The notes below the pieces were generated by a model. That model saw only the letters and a program-made list of their open reading frames with translations. It made no database searches and was not told where the DNA came from. The translations under genes were made by a program, and so were the position numbers. A stretch of 64,000 nt of DNA from Metabacillus arenae (GTDB lineage Bacteria > Bacillota > Bacilli > Bacillales > Bacillaceae). The DNA is taken from the NCBI RefSeq assembly GCF_014773385.1, contig NZ_JACXAI010000003.1, positions 186,001-250,000 of the forward strand, written 5' to 3'. Positions 20,117-29,253 of the stretch are shown one piece after another (position 1 is the stretch's first letter; every line of letters begins with the position of its first letter).

Positions 20117-21622
20117 TTGAATAGGTCCGGAAAGTTTTTATCTATGTTTTGTGCATTCTCTTTAGGGATAGGTTCACTTACAGCTTGTAATATAAGCGGA
20201 AATGAAAGCGTTTCAACAGAGGAATCTCAAGAACCATTAAAGTATTCTGCCATGGTTAAACTTCATACACCAGAAGTTCCTGAAAAAAAGATTCTAGATA
20301 TATTAGCGGAAAAAACAAACATGGACTTAGATATTCAATTTGTTCCAGCTACTACTTATGTAGAAAAGGTGAATACACTTTTTTCGACAGGATCATTCCC
20401 AGACTCCGTTGTTTTGGACTTAGAAATGTTAACACAATATAAAGAAGCCATTCGTGACGGCCAATTTTGGGAAATTGGTCCATACTTAGATGATTATGAA
20501 AATTTAAGTAAAATGAGGGATGATGTGCTAGAGAATACAAAGGTTGATGACAAGATTTATATGATTTATGAAGGGAAACCTTTATCTCGTCAAGGTATCA
20601 TTTACCGTAAAGATTGGGCGGAAAACCTTGGACTTTCTGCACCCAAAAATACAGAAGAGTTTTATGAAATGTTAAGAGCGTTTACTGAAGATGACCCCGA
20701 TGGAAATGGAAAAGATGATACCATTGGATTAACAGACCGAAATGAATTAATTTTCGGTGCATTTAAAACTGTAGCATCCTGGTTCCATACTCCAAATAAC
20801 TTTGGTGTAAAAGACGGAAAAATAGTACCAGAATTTATGTTCCCAGAATATATGGAGACATTAGACTTCTTTAGAAAATTACATAAAAACGGCTATATAA
20901 ACAAAGACTTTCCTGTAACAAGTAAAACAGATCAGCAAGCAATGTTATCAAATGGAACTGCTGGTGTGTATGTTGGTTCAATGGGTGATGTGCAATCTCT
21001 TTATACCAATGCATCTGAAATTAACCCGAATGCTGAGTTAGATGTTCACAACCAAGTTGCAGGACCTGATGGTAAGTTTACAGTGTGGTCACTTCCTGGA
21101 TATGGCAATGCTATATTATTTCCTAAATCGTCTGTTGAATCAGAAGAAGAACTAAAAAAAATATTATCATTCTATGATTATCTCATGACTCCTGAAGGTG
21201 CCAATTTAATTTATTGGGGGATAGAAGGCGAACATTACACGATTAAAGATGGAATGGCAAATATAAAAGATCAAAATCTATTTGACCGGGAAGTATTGCC
21301 AATTCAAACATTAGAAATTGCTGAACAAGAAACCAATGGCAGATTAAATGGTTATTTCACATATGAACCGAAAGCCAAGGCAGAAGAATTGTTTAAAGAT
21401 AATGAACAATATCTTATTCCGGATCCAACAATTGGACTCGATTCCCCTACTTTCGTAGAAAAAAGTGCTTCTCTGCAACAAATCATTGATGATGCCACAT
21501 ATAAATACATTATAGGTGATATTGATAAAAAAGGCTTTCAGGCTGCGGTTGATCAATGGAAAAAACAAGGGGGAGATAAAATAATTGAAGAATTCAGTGC
21601 ATCTTATAAAAAGGAAAATTAA
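20117..21622 (+). CDS. LplA/YesO-type sugar-binding lipoprotein, intact paralog
   Basis: 501 residues from the TTG at 20117, which has GGGGGTT upstream. That start places the lipobox Cys (L-T-A-C) at residue 24, the same as in the paralog at 11456. The ATG at 20099 lies six codons earlier without a ribosome binding site. It is very similar to the interrupted paralog along its whole length (GQFWEIGPYLD, LSRQGIIYRKDWA, GAFKTVASWF). No permease is adjacent, so it may use LplB/LplC at 7931-9794 and could replace the broken paralog. A cre box lies within its first 35 codons. Confidence 0.88.
   Translation: MNRSGKFLSMFCAFSLGIGSLTACNISGNESVSTEESQEPLKYSAMVKLHTPEVPEKKILDILAEKTNMDLDIQFVPATTYVEKVNTLFSTGSFPDSVVLDLEMLTQYKEAIRDGQFWEIGPYLDDYENLSKMRDDVLENTKVDDKIYMIYEGKPLSRQGIIYRKDWAENLGLSAPKNTEEFYEMLRAFTEDDPDGNGKDDTIGLTDRNELIFGAFKTVASWFHTPNNFGVKDGKIVPEFMFPEYMETLDFFRKLHKNGYINKDFPVTSKTDQQAMLSNGTAGVYVGSMGDVQSLYTNASEINPNAELDVHNQVAGPDGKFTVWSLPGYGNAILFPKSSVESEEELKKILSFYDYLMTPEGANLIYWGIEGEHYTIKDGMANIKDQNLFDREVLPIQTLEIAEQETNGRLNGYFTYEPKAKAEELFKDNEQYLIPDPTIGLDSPTFVEKSASLQQIIDDATYKYIIGDIDKKGFQAAVDQWKKQGGDKIIEEFSASYKKEN
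20203..20216 (+). promoter_or_regulatory. Intragenic cre box
   Basis: TGAAAGCGTTTCAA is a near-perfect CcpA site about 87 bases into the coding region, a position used elsewhere in Bacillus for transcription roadblock. Confidence 0.65.
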
Positions 21623-21677
21623 TTTTTATAAAAGAGGTTTACAGATAAGTCCTTATTTGACAATCTAAATAACACCT

Positions 21678-21713
21678 AAAAACCTTGTCAGCAAATATTG
21701 ACAAGGTTTTTTG
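21678..21713. terminator. Terminator between binding-protein gene and ABC exporter genes
   Basis: AAAACCTTGTCA / TGACAAGGTTTT stem with six T residues on the plus strand, between two convergent units. Confidence 0.9.
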
Positions 21714-21723
21714 TTTACACCCT

Positions 21724-23913
21724 TTAGTCATAAGTTTTAGAAACTAAATCTATTTTATGTCTTATCCGGGATGACTTGCTTTTATTATGACTTTTACATA
21801 GTTGATAGTAAGCTTGTTTATTCTTTAATAGCTCTCGATGATTTCCCATTTCAACTATTTTACCTTTATTTAATACAATAATTTTATCTGCATCCTGAAT
21901 CGTTGATAGACGATGAGCAATAATGATTGTAGTTCGCTGCCTTGAAATTCTTTTCAATGTTTGCTGGACGACAGCTTCAGTTTCAGTATCAATATTTGCT
22001 GTTGCCTCATCAAGGATTAATACAACAGGGTCTGCGATGATCGCTCTTAAAAAAGATAGAAGCTGATTCTGGCCAGTTGATAACACAGTGCCTTGCTCAC
22101 CGAGCATCGTTTCATATTGCTGTGGTAACGAACGGAAAAAGGCATCAATATTCACCGATTGAGCCGCCTTAATAATTTCCTCGTTTGTAATATGTCGATT
22201 ATTAAGACGAATATTATCAAAAACTGTTCCTGAAAATACAAATCCATCTTGTTGGATAATTCCAATGTGCTTCCTAAGCTCAGATAATGGAACATCTTTT
22301 ATATTTATACCGTCAAGTGTGATGCTCCCCTTTTGAATATCATAAAACCTGTTAACCAGTTGAATGATTGAACTTTTTCCAGCTCCAGTTTCTCCGACAA
22401 TTCCAACTGTCTCTCCAGGTTTTATCGAGAAATTAAGATCATTTAAAACCCACTCCTCATTTTTATATGCAAAAGAAACATGTTGAAACTCAATCTCTCC
22501 GCGAATGTTTTCACCATAATGCTTAGGATGGATTGGATTTAAAATTGTAGGCTTTGAATCCAATGTTTCAAAAATTCTTTCAGCAGAGGCAAGAGCAGCT
22601 TGAATTTGATTAAATTGATCAGCCAATGCTCTTAATGGCTCAAAAAATTGCCTTAAGTAATGTGTAAATGCATAGACGATTCCAAATGTAATTGCACCAT
22701 CCAAAACATTTCTTCCACCATACCATACGAGCAAGGCAAGTGAGATATTCCCGAAAAAACCAATTGAAGGATTAAAGATCGAATTCAATACTGTTTGGCG
22801 CATTCCTGCTCGGTAATGCTCGTCATTCAGTTCATTAAATCGTTCTAATTGTTTTTCTTCACGAGCAAAAAGTTGAATAATATTCATGCCCGAGAGGTTT
22901 TCAGCAAGAAAAGAATTTAGCCGAGATAGAATAAGACGTATATACCTTTGTGCTTTTCTCATGACCGTTTTGAAATAAAAGGTTGTCACTGCAACAGCTG
23001 GTATGACAATTAAACTGATGAGAGTCAACTTTAAACTCATGTGTAGCATAATCAAGATAATTCCAATAAGAATTAGCATTTCTTTTATTAAATTTACAAT
23101 GACCTGAGAATATAACTGGTTGAGTGCCTCTACATCATGCGTAATCCTTGTTACTAATCTTCCGATCGAATGTTTTCCATAATATGCAATTGACATTTTG
23201 GATAGATGTTTAAAAATCGTTTGTCTTATATCAAAAATAATGGATTGCCCAGTGAATTGGAGAGTATTTTGTTGAAAGTACATGAGTCCTGAAGAACTAG
23301 TAATTACTACGAAATAAAGGATCCCTAATAAAATAAGTCCTTTGTAATCATTGTTGCGAAATTGATCGATTTCATTAGAGCTTAATCGAATGGCGGGGTA
23401 AAGCTCTCCATCGATCCTTACTTCATTTTTTTCTAATTGATAATTTTCTGTACTAGAGAGACCTTTATTCCACCCATGAACAAGAAAATGAGTGTTTTCA
23501 ATCGAAACAATCGCAGCCTCTTGTGCGCTTTCTACTAGTTCAGTTGCAGAAATAGGCTCCTTGATTCGAAAATATATTTTTTCCTGATTGGATGCAGTTT
23601 CTTCGTAAGGAATCTTTTGTTGGTTCATTTCTTCCTTCAATTTATTTGCATTCGATTCTTCAACTACAACCATTGGAGAATAGATTCCATTTATATAGGT
23701 ATCAATTGCAATTTTAATTATGTAAGGTTGTGCCAAGCTTGCGATGACAATGAATCCAGTTAATAGAATCGAAATGAGAATGCGCTTCCAATAAGGTTTG
23801 GCAAAGGCAAGTATCTTACTAAGCAATTGTGTATCGCTTAGATTCACATTTTTTTTATCCCTCTTATTATTTATTTTAACTCCTCCTTTTATTGATCCGA
23901 ACCGTTCTCTCAC
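21724..23913 (-). CDS. ABC exporter half-transporter, BmrD-like, canonical ATPase
   Basis: Up to 729 residues: a six-helix exporter domain and a C-terminal ATPase. A ~100-residue insertion sits between the first two helices, as in BmrD/YheH-type subunits. Walker A is GETGAGKSS and Walker B ends LILDEA with the catalytic Glu, but the signature is degenerate (LSTGQNQ). It pairs with the upstream subunit, whose defects are the reverse, to give one working ATP site. Probably a drug or peptide exporter. The start is unclear: GTG 23913 overlaps the previous gene with no site, while AAGGAGGAG near 23885 is followed only by ATA codons; a GTG at 23847 is another option. Confidence 0.85.
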   Translation of the reverse strand: MRERFGSIKGGVKINNKRDKKNVNLSDTQLLSKILAFAKPYWKRILISILLTGFIVIASLAQPYIIKIAIDTYINGIYSPMVVVEESNANKLKEEMNQQKIPYEETASNQEKIYFRIKEPISATELVESAQEAAIVSIENTHFLVHGWNKGLSSTENYQLEKNEVRIDGELYPAIRLSSNEIDQFRNNDYKGLILLGILYFVVITSSSGLMYFQQNTLQFTGQSIIFDIRQTIFKHLSKMSIAYYGKHSIGRLVTRITHDVEALNQLYSQVIVNLIKEMLILIGIILIMLHMSLKLTLISLIVIPAVAVTTFYFKTVMRKAQRYIRLILSRLNSFLAENLSGMNIIQLFAREEKQLERFNELNDEHYRAGMRQTVLNSIFNPSIGFFGNISLALLVWYGGRNVLDGAITFGIVYAFTHYLRQFFEPLRALADQFNQIQAALASAERIFETLDSKPTILNPIHPKHYGENIRGEIEFQHVSFAYKNEEWVLNDLNFSIKPGETVGIVGETGAGKSSIIQLVNRFYDIQKGSITLDGINIKDVPLSELRKHIGIIQQDGFVFSGTVFDNIRLNNRHITNEEIIKAAQSVNIDAFFRSLPQQYETMLGEQGTVLSTGQNQLLSFLRAIIADPVVLILDEATANIDTETEAVVQQTLKRISRQRTTIIIAHRLSTIQDADKIIVLNKGKIVEMGNHRELLKNKQAYYQLCKSHNKSKSSRIRHKIDLVSKTYD

Positions 23914-25675
23914 TAGAAAATGGGAGAGTTGAAGGCTCTAAAGTAAATTCATTTGATTGCAGGATATACATATTTTTATAGATTCCATTTCTTTCAAGAA
24001 GTGATTCGTGTGTACCTTGTTCGGCAATTTTTCCCTCATCTAACACAATTATCTTGTCAGCCTTCTGTATAGTTGAAATTCGATGACTGATAATGATGGA
24101 AGTTCTGCCTTTTATTTCAGATCGCAATGTTTTCAGAATTCTCTCTTCTGTTTTAACATCAACGGCGCTTAAGCTATCATCAAAGATCATAATTGGTGAT
24201 TGCTTGATCATTGCACGGGCTATACTTACACGCTGCCTTTGTCCGCCTGATAAGGAAAGCCCCCTTTCCCCTAAAGCTGTATTAAATCCTTCTGGAAAAT
24301 CCATGATATCTCGATAAACATGTGCCTGTTTTGCTGCTTTATAAATTTGATTGTCTTGATAGTAGTTAGGATCAAATGCAATATTTTCTTTAATGGTAGA
24401 GGAAAATAAGAAATTAGTTTGTGGTACATATCCAATTGAAGTTCGAAGCAATTTTAACGGAAGGTCGCGAATATCATAATTGTCAATGAATATTGTATTT
24501 CTAGGCGGATTATATACTCGTAAAAGTAAATTAACTAATGTGGATTTCCCGCTGCCTATTTTGCCAACGATCGCTAAACTAGCACCTTTTTCGATCGTTA
24601 GATTAATGTTTCGTAATGCATACCCTTTACTGTTTTTATATTGAAAAGATAAATTTCGAATCCTGATTTCGCCTTTTATTTCCTTTAAGGGAACGATTCC
24701 TTCTTCATCTTTTATATCCGGTTCTGATGCAAGGACATTACGGAGTCTACTATCGGCTGCTTTTCCTTGTTGAAATAAGTTAATCACTTTCCCTAAATTT
24801 TCAATTGGTGCAACTAAAAAAGATAAATACGTATTAAAAGCCACAAACTCACCTAGGGAAATTCTCCCCTTCATTACTAAGAGCGAACCGAACACAATCG
24901 ACAGCAAATAGCTTAGACCAACGATCCCTTGGCTATACGAGGCAAAGAGGGAGTTTGAACGAATTAATTGTTTGTTTGCTTTGACATTTTCACCGTTTTC
25001 TTTAGTGAACTTCTTTATTTCTTCATGTTCCTGAACGTATGTCTTGATGATTCTTATTCCTGTACAAAACTCTTGGACTCTACTTGTCACCGTGCCAATG
25101 GCCTCTTGAACTCTAAGGGAATACATTCGAATACTAGTACGAAATCGGTACGCTAGATACGTTAAGCCAGGTAAAGGTAGTAAAACAAGTAAGGTTAAAT
25201 ATACATTTATGGTTCCTGCCATCATTGTAATGGTAATCGAGATTAGCACCATTGCCTCAATCGTTTGGAACACACCTTGCATCCCAATTTGCCTCAGGAT
25301 ATTTACATCATTTACCGCGTGCGCCATAAGGTTTCCAATTCTCTCATGTTGATAATATTCTGCAGGTAATGTCTCCCAATGGGTAAACAATTTTGTACGT
25401 AGGTCTCTTTCTAGCATTCTTGATAATCGGAAAATATAAATGCGGCCTGATGACCGAAATATGAAAATACCAAGTCCCAAAATAATAAACCAAGCTGCCA
25501 AGCTCCAGAGATCTGAGACACGAATGGTTAAATGCTGGATTCCATCAGTAAAATCTTCAAGTAATAACGGTATGACTAATTGAAGAGCAAGTGACATGGA
25601 TAATAATACTGAGCCAAGTAAATAGCTCCATTTATGCTGAAAAAAATGCTCATGGAATAAAGGCCGTCTTTTCAC
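23876..25675 (-). CDS. ABC exporter half-transporter, BmrC-like, degenerate ATPase
   Basis: 599 residues beginning at GTG 25675 after GAAGGAGGGG. Six transmembrane helices precede an ATPase with Walker A GKIGSGKST and canonical signature LSGGQRQRVS, but Walker B reads IMIFDDS: Asp replaces the catalytic Glu. This asymmetry is typical of heterodimeric exporters such as BmrCD. Translationally overlaps the next gene by 38 bases if that gene uses its first GTG. A terminator-like hairpin lies about 110 bases upstream, so expression may be controlled by attenuation. Confidence 0.87.
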   Translation of the reverse strand: MKRRPLFHEHFFQHKWSYLLGSVLLSMSLALQLVIPLLLEDFTDGIQHLTIRVSDLWSLAAWFIILGLGIFIFRSSGRIYIFRLSRMLERDLRTKLFTHWETLPAEYYQHERIGNLMAHAVNDVNILRQIGMQGVFQTIEAMVLISITITMMAGTINVYLTLLVLLPLPGLTYLAYRFRTSIRMYSLRVQEAIGTVTSRVQEFCTGIRIIKTYVQEHEEIKKFTKENGENVKANKQLIRSNSLFASYSQGIVGLSYLLSIVFGSLLVMKGRISLGEFVAFNTYLSFLVAPIENLGKVINLFQQGKAADSRLRNVLASEPDIKDEEGIVPLKEIKGEIRIRNLSFQYKNSKGYALRNINLTIEKGASLAIVGKIGSGKSTLVNLLLRVYNPPRNTIFIDNYDIRDLPLKLLRTSIGYVPQTNFLFSSTIKENIAFDPNYYQDNQIYKAAKQAHVYRDIMDFPEGFNTALGERGLSLSGGQRQRVSIARAMIKQSPIMIFDDSLSAVDVKTEERILKTLRSEIKGRTSIIISHRISTIQKADKIIVLDEGKIAEQGTHESLLERNGIYKNMYILQSNEFTLEPSTLPFSSERTVRINKRRS

Positions 25676-25779
25676 TTAACCCCTCCTTCTTCTTAGATGA
25701 ATAGTGTTAGATTACTCTTTATTCCCTTCATACACAATGGATTTCCCTATCATGTTACATGGATTATTTTGCTTTAAAA

Positions 25780-25815
25780 GAAAAAAAGCCCCCCTTTACA
25801 CTGGTGTAAAGGGTG
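25780..25815 (-). terminator. Terminator-like hairpin upstream of the ABC exporter operon (possible attenuator)
   Basis: Perfect 10-bp stem CCCTTTACAC / GTGTAAAGGG with a two-base loop, then a GGGGC and T-run on the minus strand. It reads toward the exporter genes and ends about 105 bases before their start. The nearest upstream minus-strand gene ends at 26566 and has its own stem-loops, so attenuation of the exporter operon is plausible. Confidence 0.6.
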
Positions 25816-25879
25816 CATTTTAAAAGGTTATTATTCTAATTTTGCATCCCTATTTAAATCATCCATTGCAATTGCTTTC

Positions 25880-26237
25880 GAAACGAAACCCAATTTCCGC
25901 ACGCGTCATCGAGGAACAGGGACTGGCTCTCGCGGTCATTCCGGCCAGCTACATCGACGATCTGAACGAACGCATCAGGCGCCAGACCAGCTTCACGCTG
26001 GACGACATGTCACCGGTGACTGCCGTGAAAAGCGCCATTATCCCCACGTTCCTGTAACAGGTCCGTGACGACGTGATGACCAGATCGAGTGATGTCCAGA
26101 CTATGTACGACAACATCCCGACCAAATCGAAGAAACTGTTCTGGATCGAAGGAACGACGCGGCGATGGGACGGTTACACCTACTTCCAGAAGGACCCGAC
26201 CCAGATGCTCGACTGGTTAGACACATACATGAAGTGA
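25880..26237 (+). pseudogene. GC-rich C-terminal fragment of an alpha/beta hydrolase
   Basis: About 119 codons in one frame, far richer in GC than everything around. An internal TAA at 26055-26057 follows IIPTFL; the same frame continues QVRDD and ends KKLFWIEGTTRRWDGYTYF...LDTYMK with a TGA at 26235. The ending is typical of dienelactone-hydrolase-like alpha/beta hydrolases of high-GC bacteria. The start, nucleophile region and probably the promoter are missing. A transferred, inactivated remnant. Confidence 0.75.
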
Positions 26238-26273
26238 AGTCACTTGGACAGTTTTGGGGGTGTGAAGGTTCGA

Positions 26274-26294
26274 ATGGGGGTTTCGGGCCCCCAT
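26274..26294. terminator. GC-rich hairpin after the foreign hydrolase fragment
   Basis: ATGGGGG / CCCCCAT with a 7-base loop, 37 bases after the fragment's stop. Its composition matches the foreign piece rather than the host, so it may be the terminator that came with it. Confidence 0.5.
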
Positions 26295-26456
26295 GATCAC
26301 CCTTGCTGTAATGACTAGTGAAAGATGAGTTTTATTAAAGAGCTCTTCCCTTTCACCCAGGGGGCGTCAATTTATTTAATACAGAGTGTTAATACATTAT
26401 GGAAACCTTATAAATACTCGTAACAAAGTTCAAGATTTAATAAATTTGGTAAAGTA

Positions 26457-26487
26457 AAGCGCGTTACTTTGGTTGAGTAACGCGCTT
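26457..26487 (-). terminator. Stem-loop downstream of the small zinc-ribbon gene
   Basis: Perfect 11-bp stem AAGCGCGTTAC / GTAACGCGCTT with a 9-base loop. Another weaker stem, ACTACATT / AATGTAGT at 26542-26563, lies closer to the stop. Confidence 0.6.
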
Positions 26488-26565
26488 AGAAAATATTATT
26501 ACACCTATTTTGATTCAAACATAAATGGTTTTTTTATAGTAAACTACATTACAACAAATGTAGTC

Positions 26566-26715
26566 TTATTCTTTAATCCCTTCTAACCACTCTTCGTAGC
26601 AAGCATTACAAAGCAACTCTTCAGTTTCTGAACCATCTTTAAAAAAAGTAATGTAATGGTGTTTTCTTTCATCAACTTTATAATCACAATAAAAACAATT
26701 ATTTTCCAATGTCAT
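26566..26715 (-). CDS. 49-residue zinc-ribbon-like small protein
   Basis: ATG at 26715 preceded by CAGGGG; 49 residues ending in TAA. Two C-x2-C pairs (CFYC near residues 7-10 and CNAC near 36-39) enclose a short stretch with HHYITFFKDG, the spacing of a small zinc ribbon. Host-like codon use and a stem-loop downstream support a real gene. No function can be assigned; such proteins often bind nucleic acid or a partner protein. Confidence 0.6.
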   Translation of the reverse strand: MTLENNCFYCDYKVDERKHHYITFFKDGSETEELLCNACYEEWLEGIKE

Positions 26716-26734
26716 CAACCCCTGGGAAAGAATG

Positions 26735-27315
26735 TGGCTTTCAAACGTAATTCGTTTGAGTTCTCTTTCTTTTACGGTGTACCTTGTATATCATGCTAAT
26801 CATTTTTTTATTATTCTTTTCCATTTTTACTCGGTCTATAATGATAATTATTTCCATAATCACCTTAGTAATTGATCTTTCAACTATTTGCTGTTTTATC
26901 AGAAAGGCTCTCATTTAGTAATAGAGTTATAAAACAAACTTACAGGTCACTGTGAATATTGAAGTATGCCCCATTCTAAAACTTATTAAAACTCCTCTCT
27001 CACCTTTTTCTTATAAGTTTTACTTGCTTAAATCAGGTTTTAATACCCGAAAAAAAGCGTCTATTCTAGTTAAGCAGTGTTTACAGGTCAAATTAGGTAC
27101 ATTTAGAGTTCAATGTCGTTTGTTACTGCTTCATTTTCCTAATTTCTCATAAATAAAGGTAACCTATTTAGACATACTATTTTTGAGGTAACTATCTCTG
27201 TTAGGATTTTTTCATTTTATAATCGTTATAAAATGTACTCCTTGCGCTGCATTAAACTGTATCAATAGTCAAAGTCGCGTCAGCAACTTTTCTTTTACTG
27301 ATTAAGGAGATTTAT
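26735..27315. other. Intergenic region upstream of amino-acid permease
   Basis: AT-rich. It contains a small hairpin CAAACG / CGTTTG (26743-26758) and an unsupported 66-codon ORF at 26952-27152 without a ribosome binding site. No T-box or riboswitch core was recognised. AAGGAG just before 27316 is the permease ribosome binding site. Confidence 0.4.
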
Positions 27316-28689
27316 ATGAGTACAAACAACCAAAGTAAAGCATCCGGACAGAGTACTGCTGAAAAAAGTAAAGAAGGAGATCTTAAATGGTGGCAATTAT
27401 CACTAATTGGGGTTGGCTGCACAATAGGAACAGGTTATTTCCTAGGGTCTAGTATTGGAATTAAATTAACTGGCCCTTCTATCGTATTTGCGTTTATACT
27501 AGCTGCTATCGGTACATACATTGTGTTCAATTTATTGGCGAAAATGACAGCTGCTGACCCGCAAGAGGGTTCCTTTTGTTATTATGCAAATAAGGCATTT
27601 GGGAGATGGGCCGGATTCAGCTGCGGATGGAATTATTGGGGCTCAAATATATTAATCATGGGAAGTCAATTAACAGCTCTCGCTATCCTGTCTCAGTTTT
27701 GGTTCTCAAAAGTCCCCCTCTGGGTCTTTGCTTGCGGCTATGCGATTTTGTCCATCTTTGTTGTTCTTTTAGGAACAAAAGGATTTGACAAAGTTGAAGA
27801 CCTTTTGGCCGTTATAAAAACAGCTGCCATCATTATGTTTATCCTTATAGCCGTTGCTGTTTTATTAGGCTGGCTTAAAGGTGATGGAAATCAAGCAGGA
27901 TTACCAGGCTCTATAGATGGGTTTTTTCCTGAAGGTTTTATAGGGTTTTGGTCTTCTCTTATCTATGCGTTTTACGCTTATGGGGGAATTGAAGTGATCG
28001 GCCTTATGGCCATGCAGCTTAAGAAAAAAGAAGATGCACCTAAAGCAGGAAAGATCATGCTGTTCATTCTCATGATTATTTATGTTTTATCATTAGGACT
28101 TGCCGTTATACTTGTCTCACATGACAGTTTTACTGAAAAAGAAAGTCCTTTTGTAACAGCTCTTGCTGATTATAATCTACCCTTCTTTCCACACGTTTTT
28201 AATGGCGCCATCATTATAGCAGGCTTTTCGACTATGACGGCTTCATTGTTTGGAGTAACGAACCTTCTTGTAACCCTCGCGAAAGATGGAGATGCACCGT
28301 CTTTTTTTGAAAAGAAACTAAAAAAATTTAAGGAATTACCTCTCCCTTCGTTAGCTCTGGGGGCTATAGGATTGTTTCTTTCCGTTGTTGCTGCCTTACT
28401 TCTACCTGGTAAAATATTTGAATATATTACGACAGCAGCTGGTTTGCTCTTATTATATAATTGGACATTCATTGTATTATCTTCCTTTAAAGTGCTGAAA
28501 ACAAAAGGATCGGAAAAAATGATGGCGATTGGAGGCATTTTCTTAATATTCACAGCTATTAGCGGAACTTTACTGGAGAAAACGATACGCACAGGCTTCT
28601 TCATTAGCTTATTACTAGTGGCAATCATTGCTTTAGTCACTTTTATCATGAATAGAAAATGGAAAAATACTGGTCATGAAGGCGGTTAA
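27316..28689 (+). CDS. APC-family amino acid permease
   Basis: 457 residues with about 12 membrane helices. The start of helix 1 carries the APC substrate motif GVGCTIGTGYFLGSS, followed by the conserved GPSIVFAFILAA and the helix-6 region FYAYGGIEVIGLMA. TAAGGAG lies before the ATG. A proton-coupled amino-acid importer of the YvbW/LysP-like type is likely; the substrate cannot be read. Monocistronic with its own stem-loop terminator. Confidence 0.88.
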   Translation: MSTNNQSKASGQSTAEKSKEGDLKWWQLSLIGVGCTIGTGYFLGSSIGIKLTGPSIVFAFILAAIGTYIVFNLLAKMTAADPQEGSFCYYANKAFGRWAGFSCGWNYWGSNILIMGSQLTALAILSQFWFSKVPLWVFACGYAILSIFVVLLGTKGFDKVEDLLAVIKTAAIIMFILIAVAVLLGWLKGDGNQAGLPGSIDGFFPEGFIGFWSSLIYAFYAYGGIEVIGLMAMQLKKKEDAPKAGKIMLFILMIIYVLSLGLAVILVSHDSFTEKESPFVTALADYNLPFFPHVFNGAIIIAGFSTMTASLFGVTNLLVTLAKDGDAPSFFEKKLKKFKELPLPSLALGAIGLFLSVVAALLLPGKIFEYITTAAGLLLLYNWTFIVLSSFKVLKTKGSEKMMAIGGIFLIFTAISGTLLEKTIRTGFFISLLLVAIIALVTFIMNRKWKNTGHEGG

Positions 28690-28741
28690 TTTATAATCGA
28701 TCCTATTTATAGTAAGAAAGATTGTCGACGAAATATAAAAA

Positions 28742-28780
28742 AAGAAGGTAAGCCTAAATCATTTTGGGCCTGCCTTCTTA
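28742..28780 (+). terminator. Terminator of the amino-acid permease
   Basis: AAGAAGGTAAGCCTAAA / TTTGGGCCTGCCTTCTT imperfect stem about 50 bases after the permease stop; the T-run is short. Confidence 0.65.
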
Positions 28781-28849
28781 AATTTAATTGGTAATATATC
28801 ATTTGGTTCTTCAATTCATCCTTCGAAAGCGGTTCTTCTTTTTCTACTC

Positions 28850-29178
28850 CTATTCCACATCGATATGCGGATAAGCATTCTTAACATTTTTCCTAAAAGT
28901 GTCAAGAGCCTCTTCTTTTGTGGCCTCACCAGTTCCATATAGTTTAGCAGCAGCAATATAATAATCAGTGATATTTTTTATCATAGATAGTCAAAATGTC
29001 TGGTGTGCGTTCGGATTCGGCTTCTTTAAAAGCTTCAAATGGATCTTGTCCACCCAGCTGTTCTGTTTGATGATCTTCTTCTAATAATGGATCATAAACA
29101 ATCTGATTAGCAGGGACATCGCCGTTTTGAACCGCATTATCATAAAGATGTACTTCATCAGCCGCTGCATATTTAGCC
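28850..29178 (-). pseudogene. Frameshifted C-terminal fragment of a solute-binding protein
   Basis: On the minus strand one frame reads AAADEVHLYDNAVQNGDVP...RTPDILTIYDKKYH and stops; shifting frame at the A-run near 28980 continues NITDYYIAAAKLYGTGEATKEEALDTFRKNVKNAYPHIDVE to a TAG. Together this looks like the C-terminal ~110 residues of an ABC sugar-binding protein. No 5' part is present, so it is a decayed remnant. Confidence 0.55.
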
Positions 29179-29253
29179 TATAAATCGATTGCTTGGGATC
29201 TTATTCGGCAACATTAAAACTTAATGGTGAAGTATACTACAGCTTTAAATTGA

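Noticed and set aside
25716-25757. Possible 13-codon leader peptide before the BmrC-like gene
   Set aside because: ATG near 25757 has no ribosome binding site and it starts after, not before, the hairpin; too weak to list.
26952-27152. 66-codon ORF upstream of the permease
   Set aside because: No ribosome binding site, no recognisable motif, AT-rich by chance.
26735-27315. T-box or other riboswitch before the amino-acid permease
   Set aside because: No T-box core (AGGGUGGNACCGCG-like) or other known aptamer core seen.
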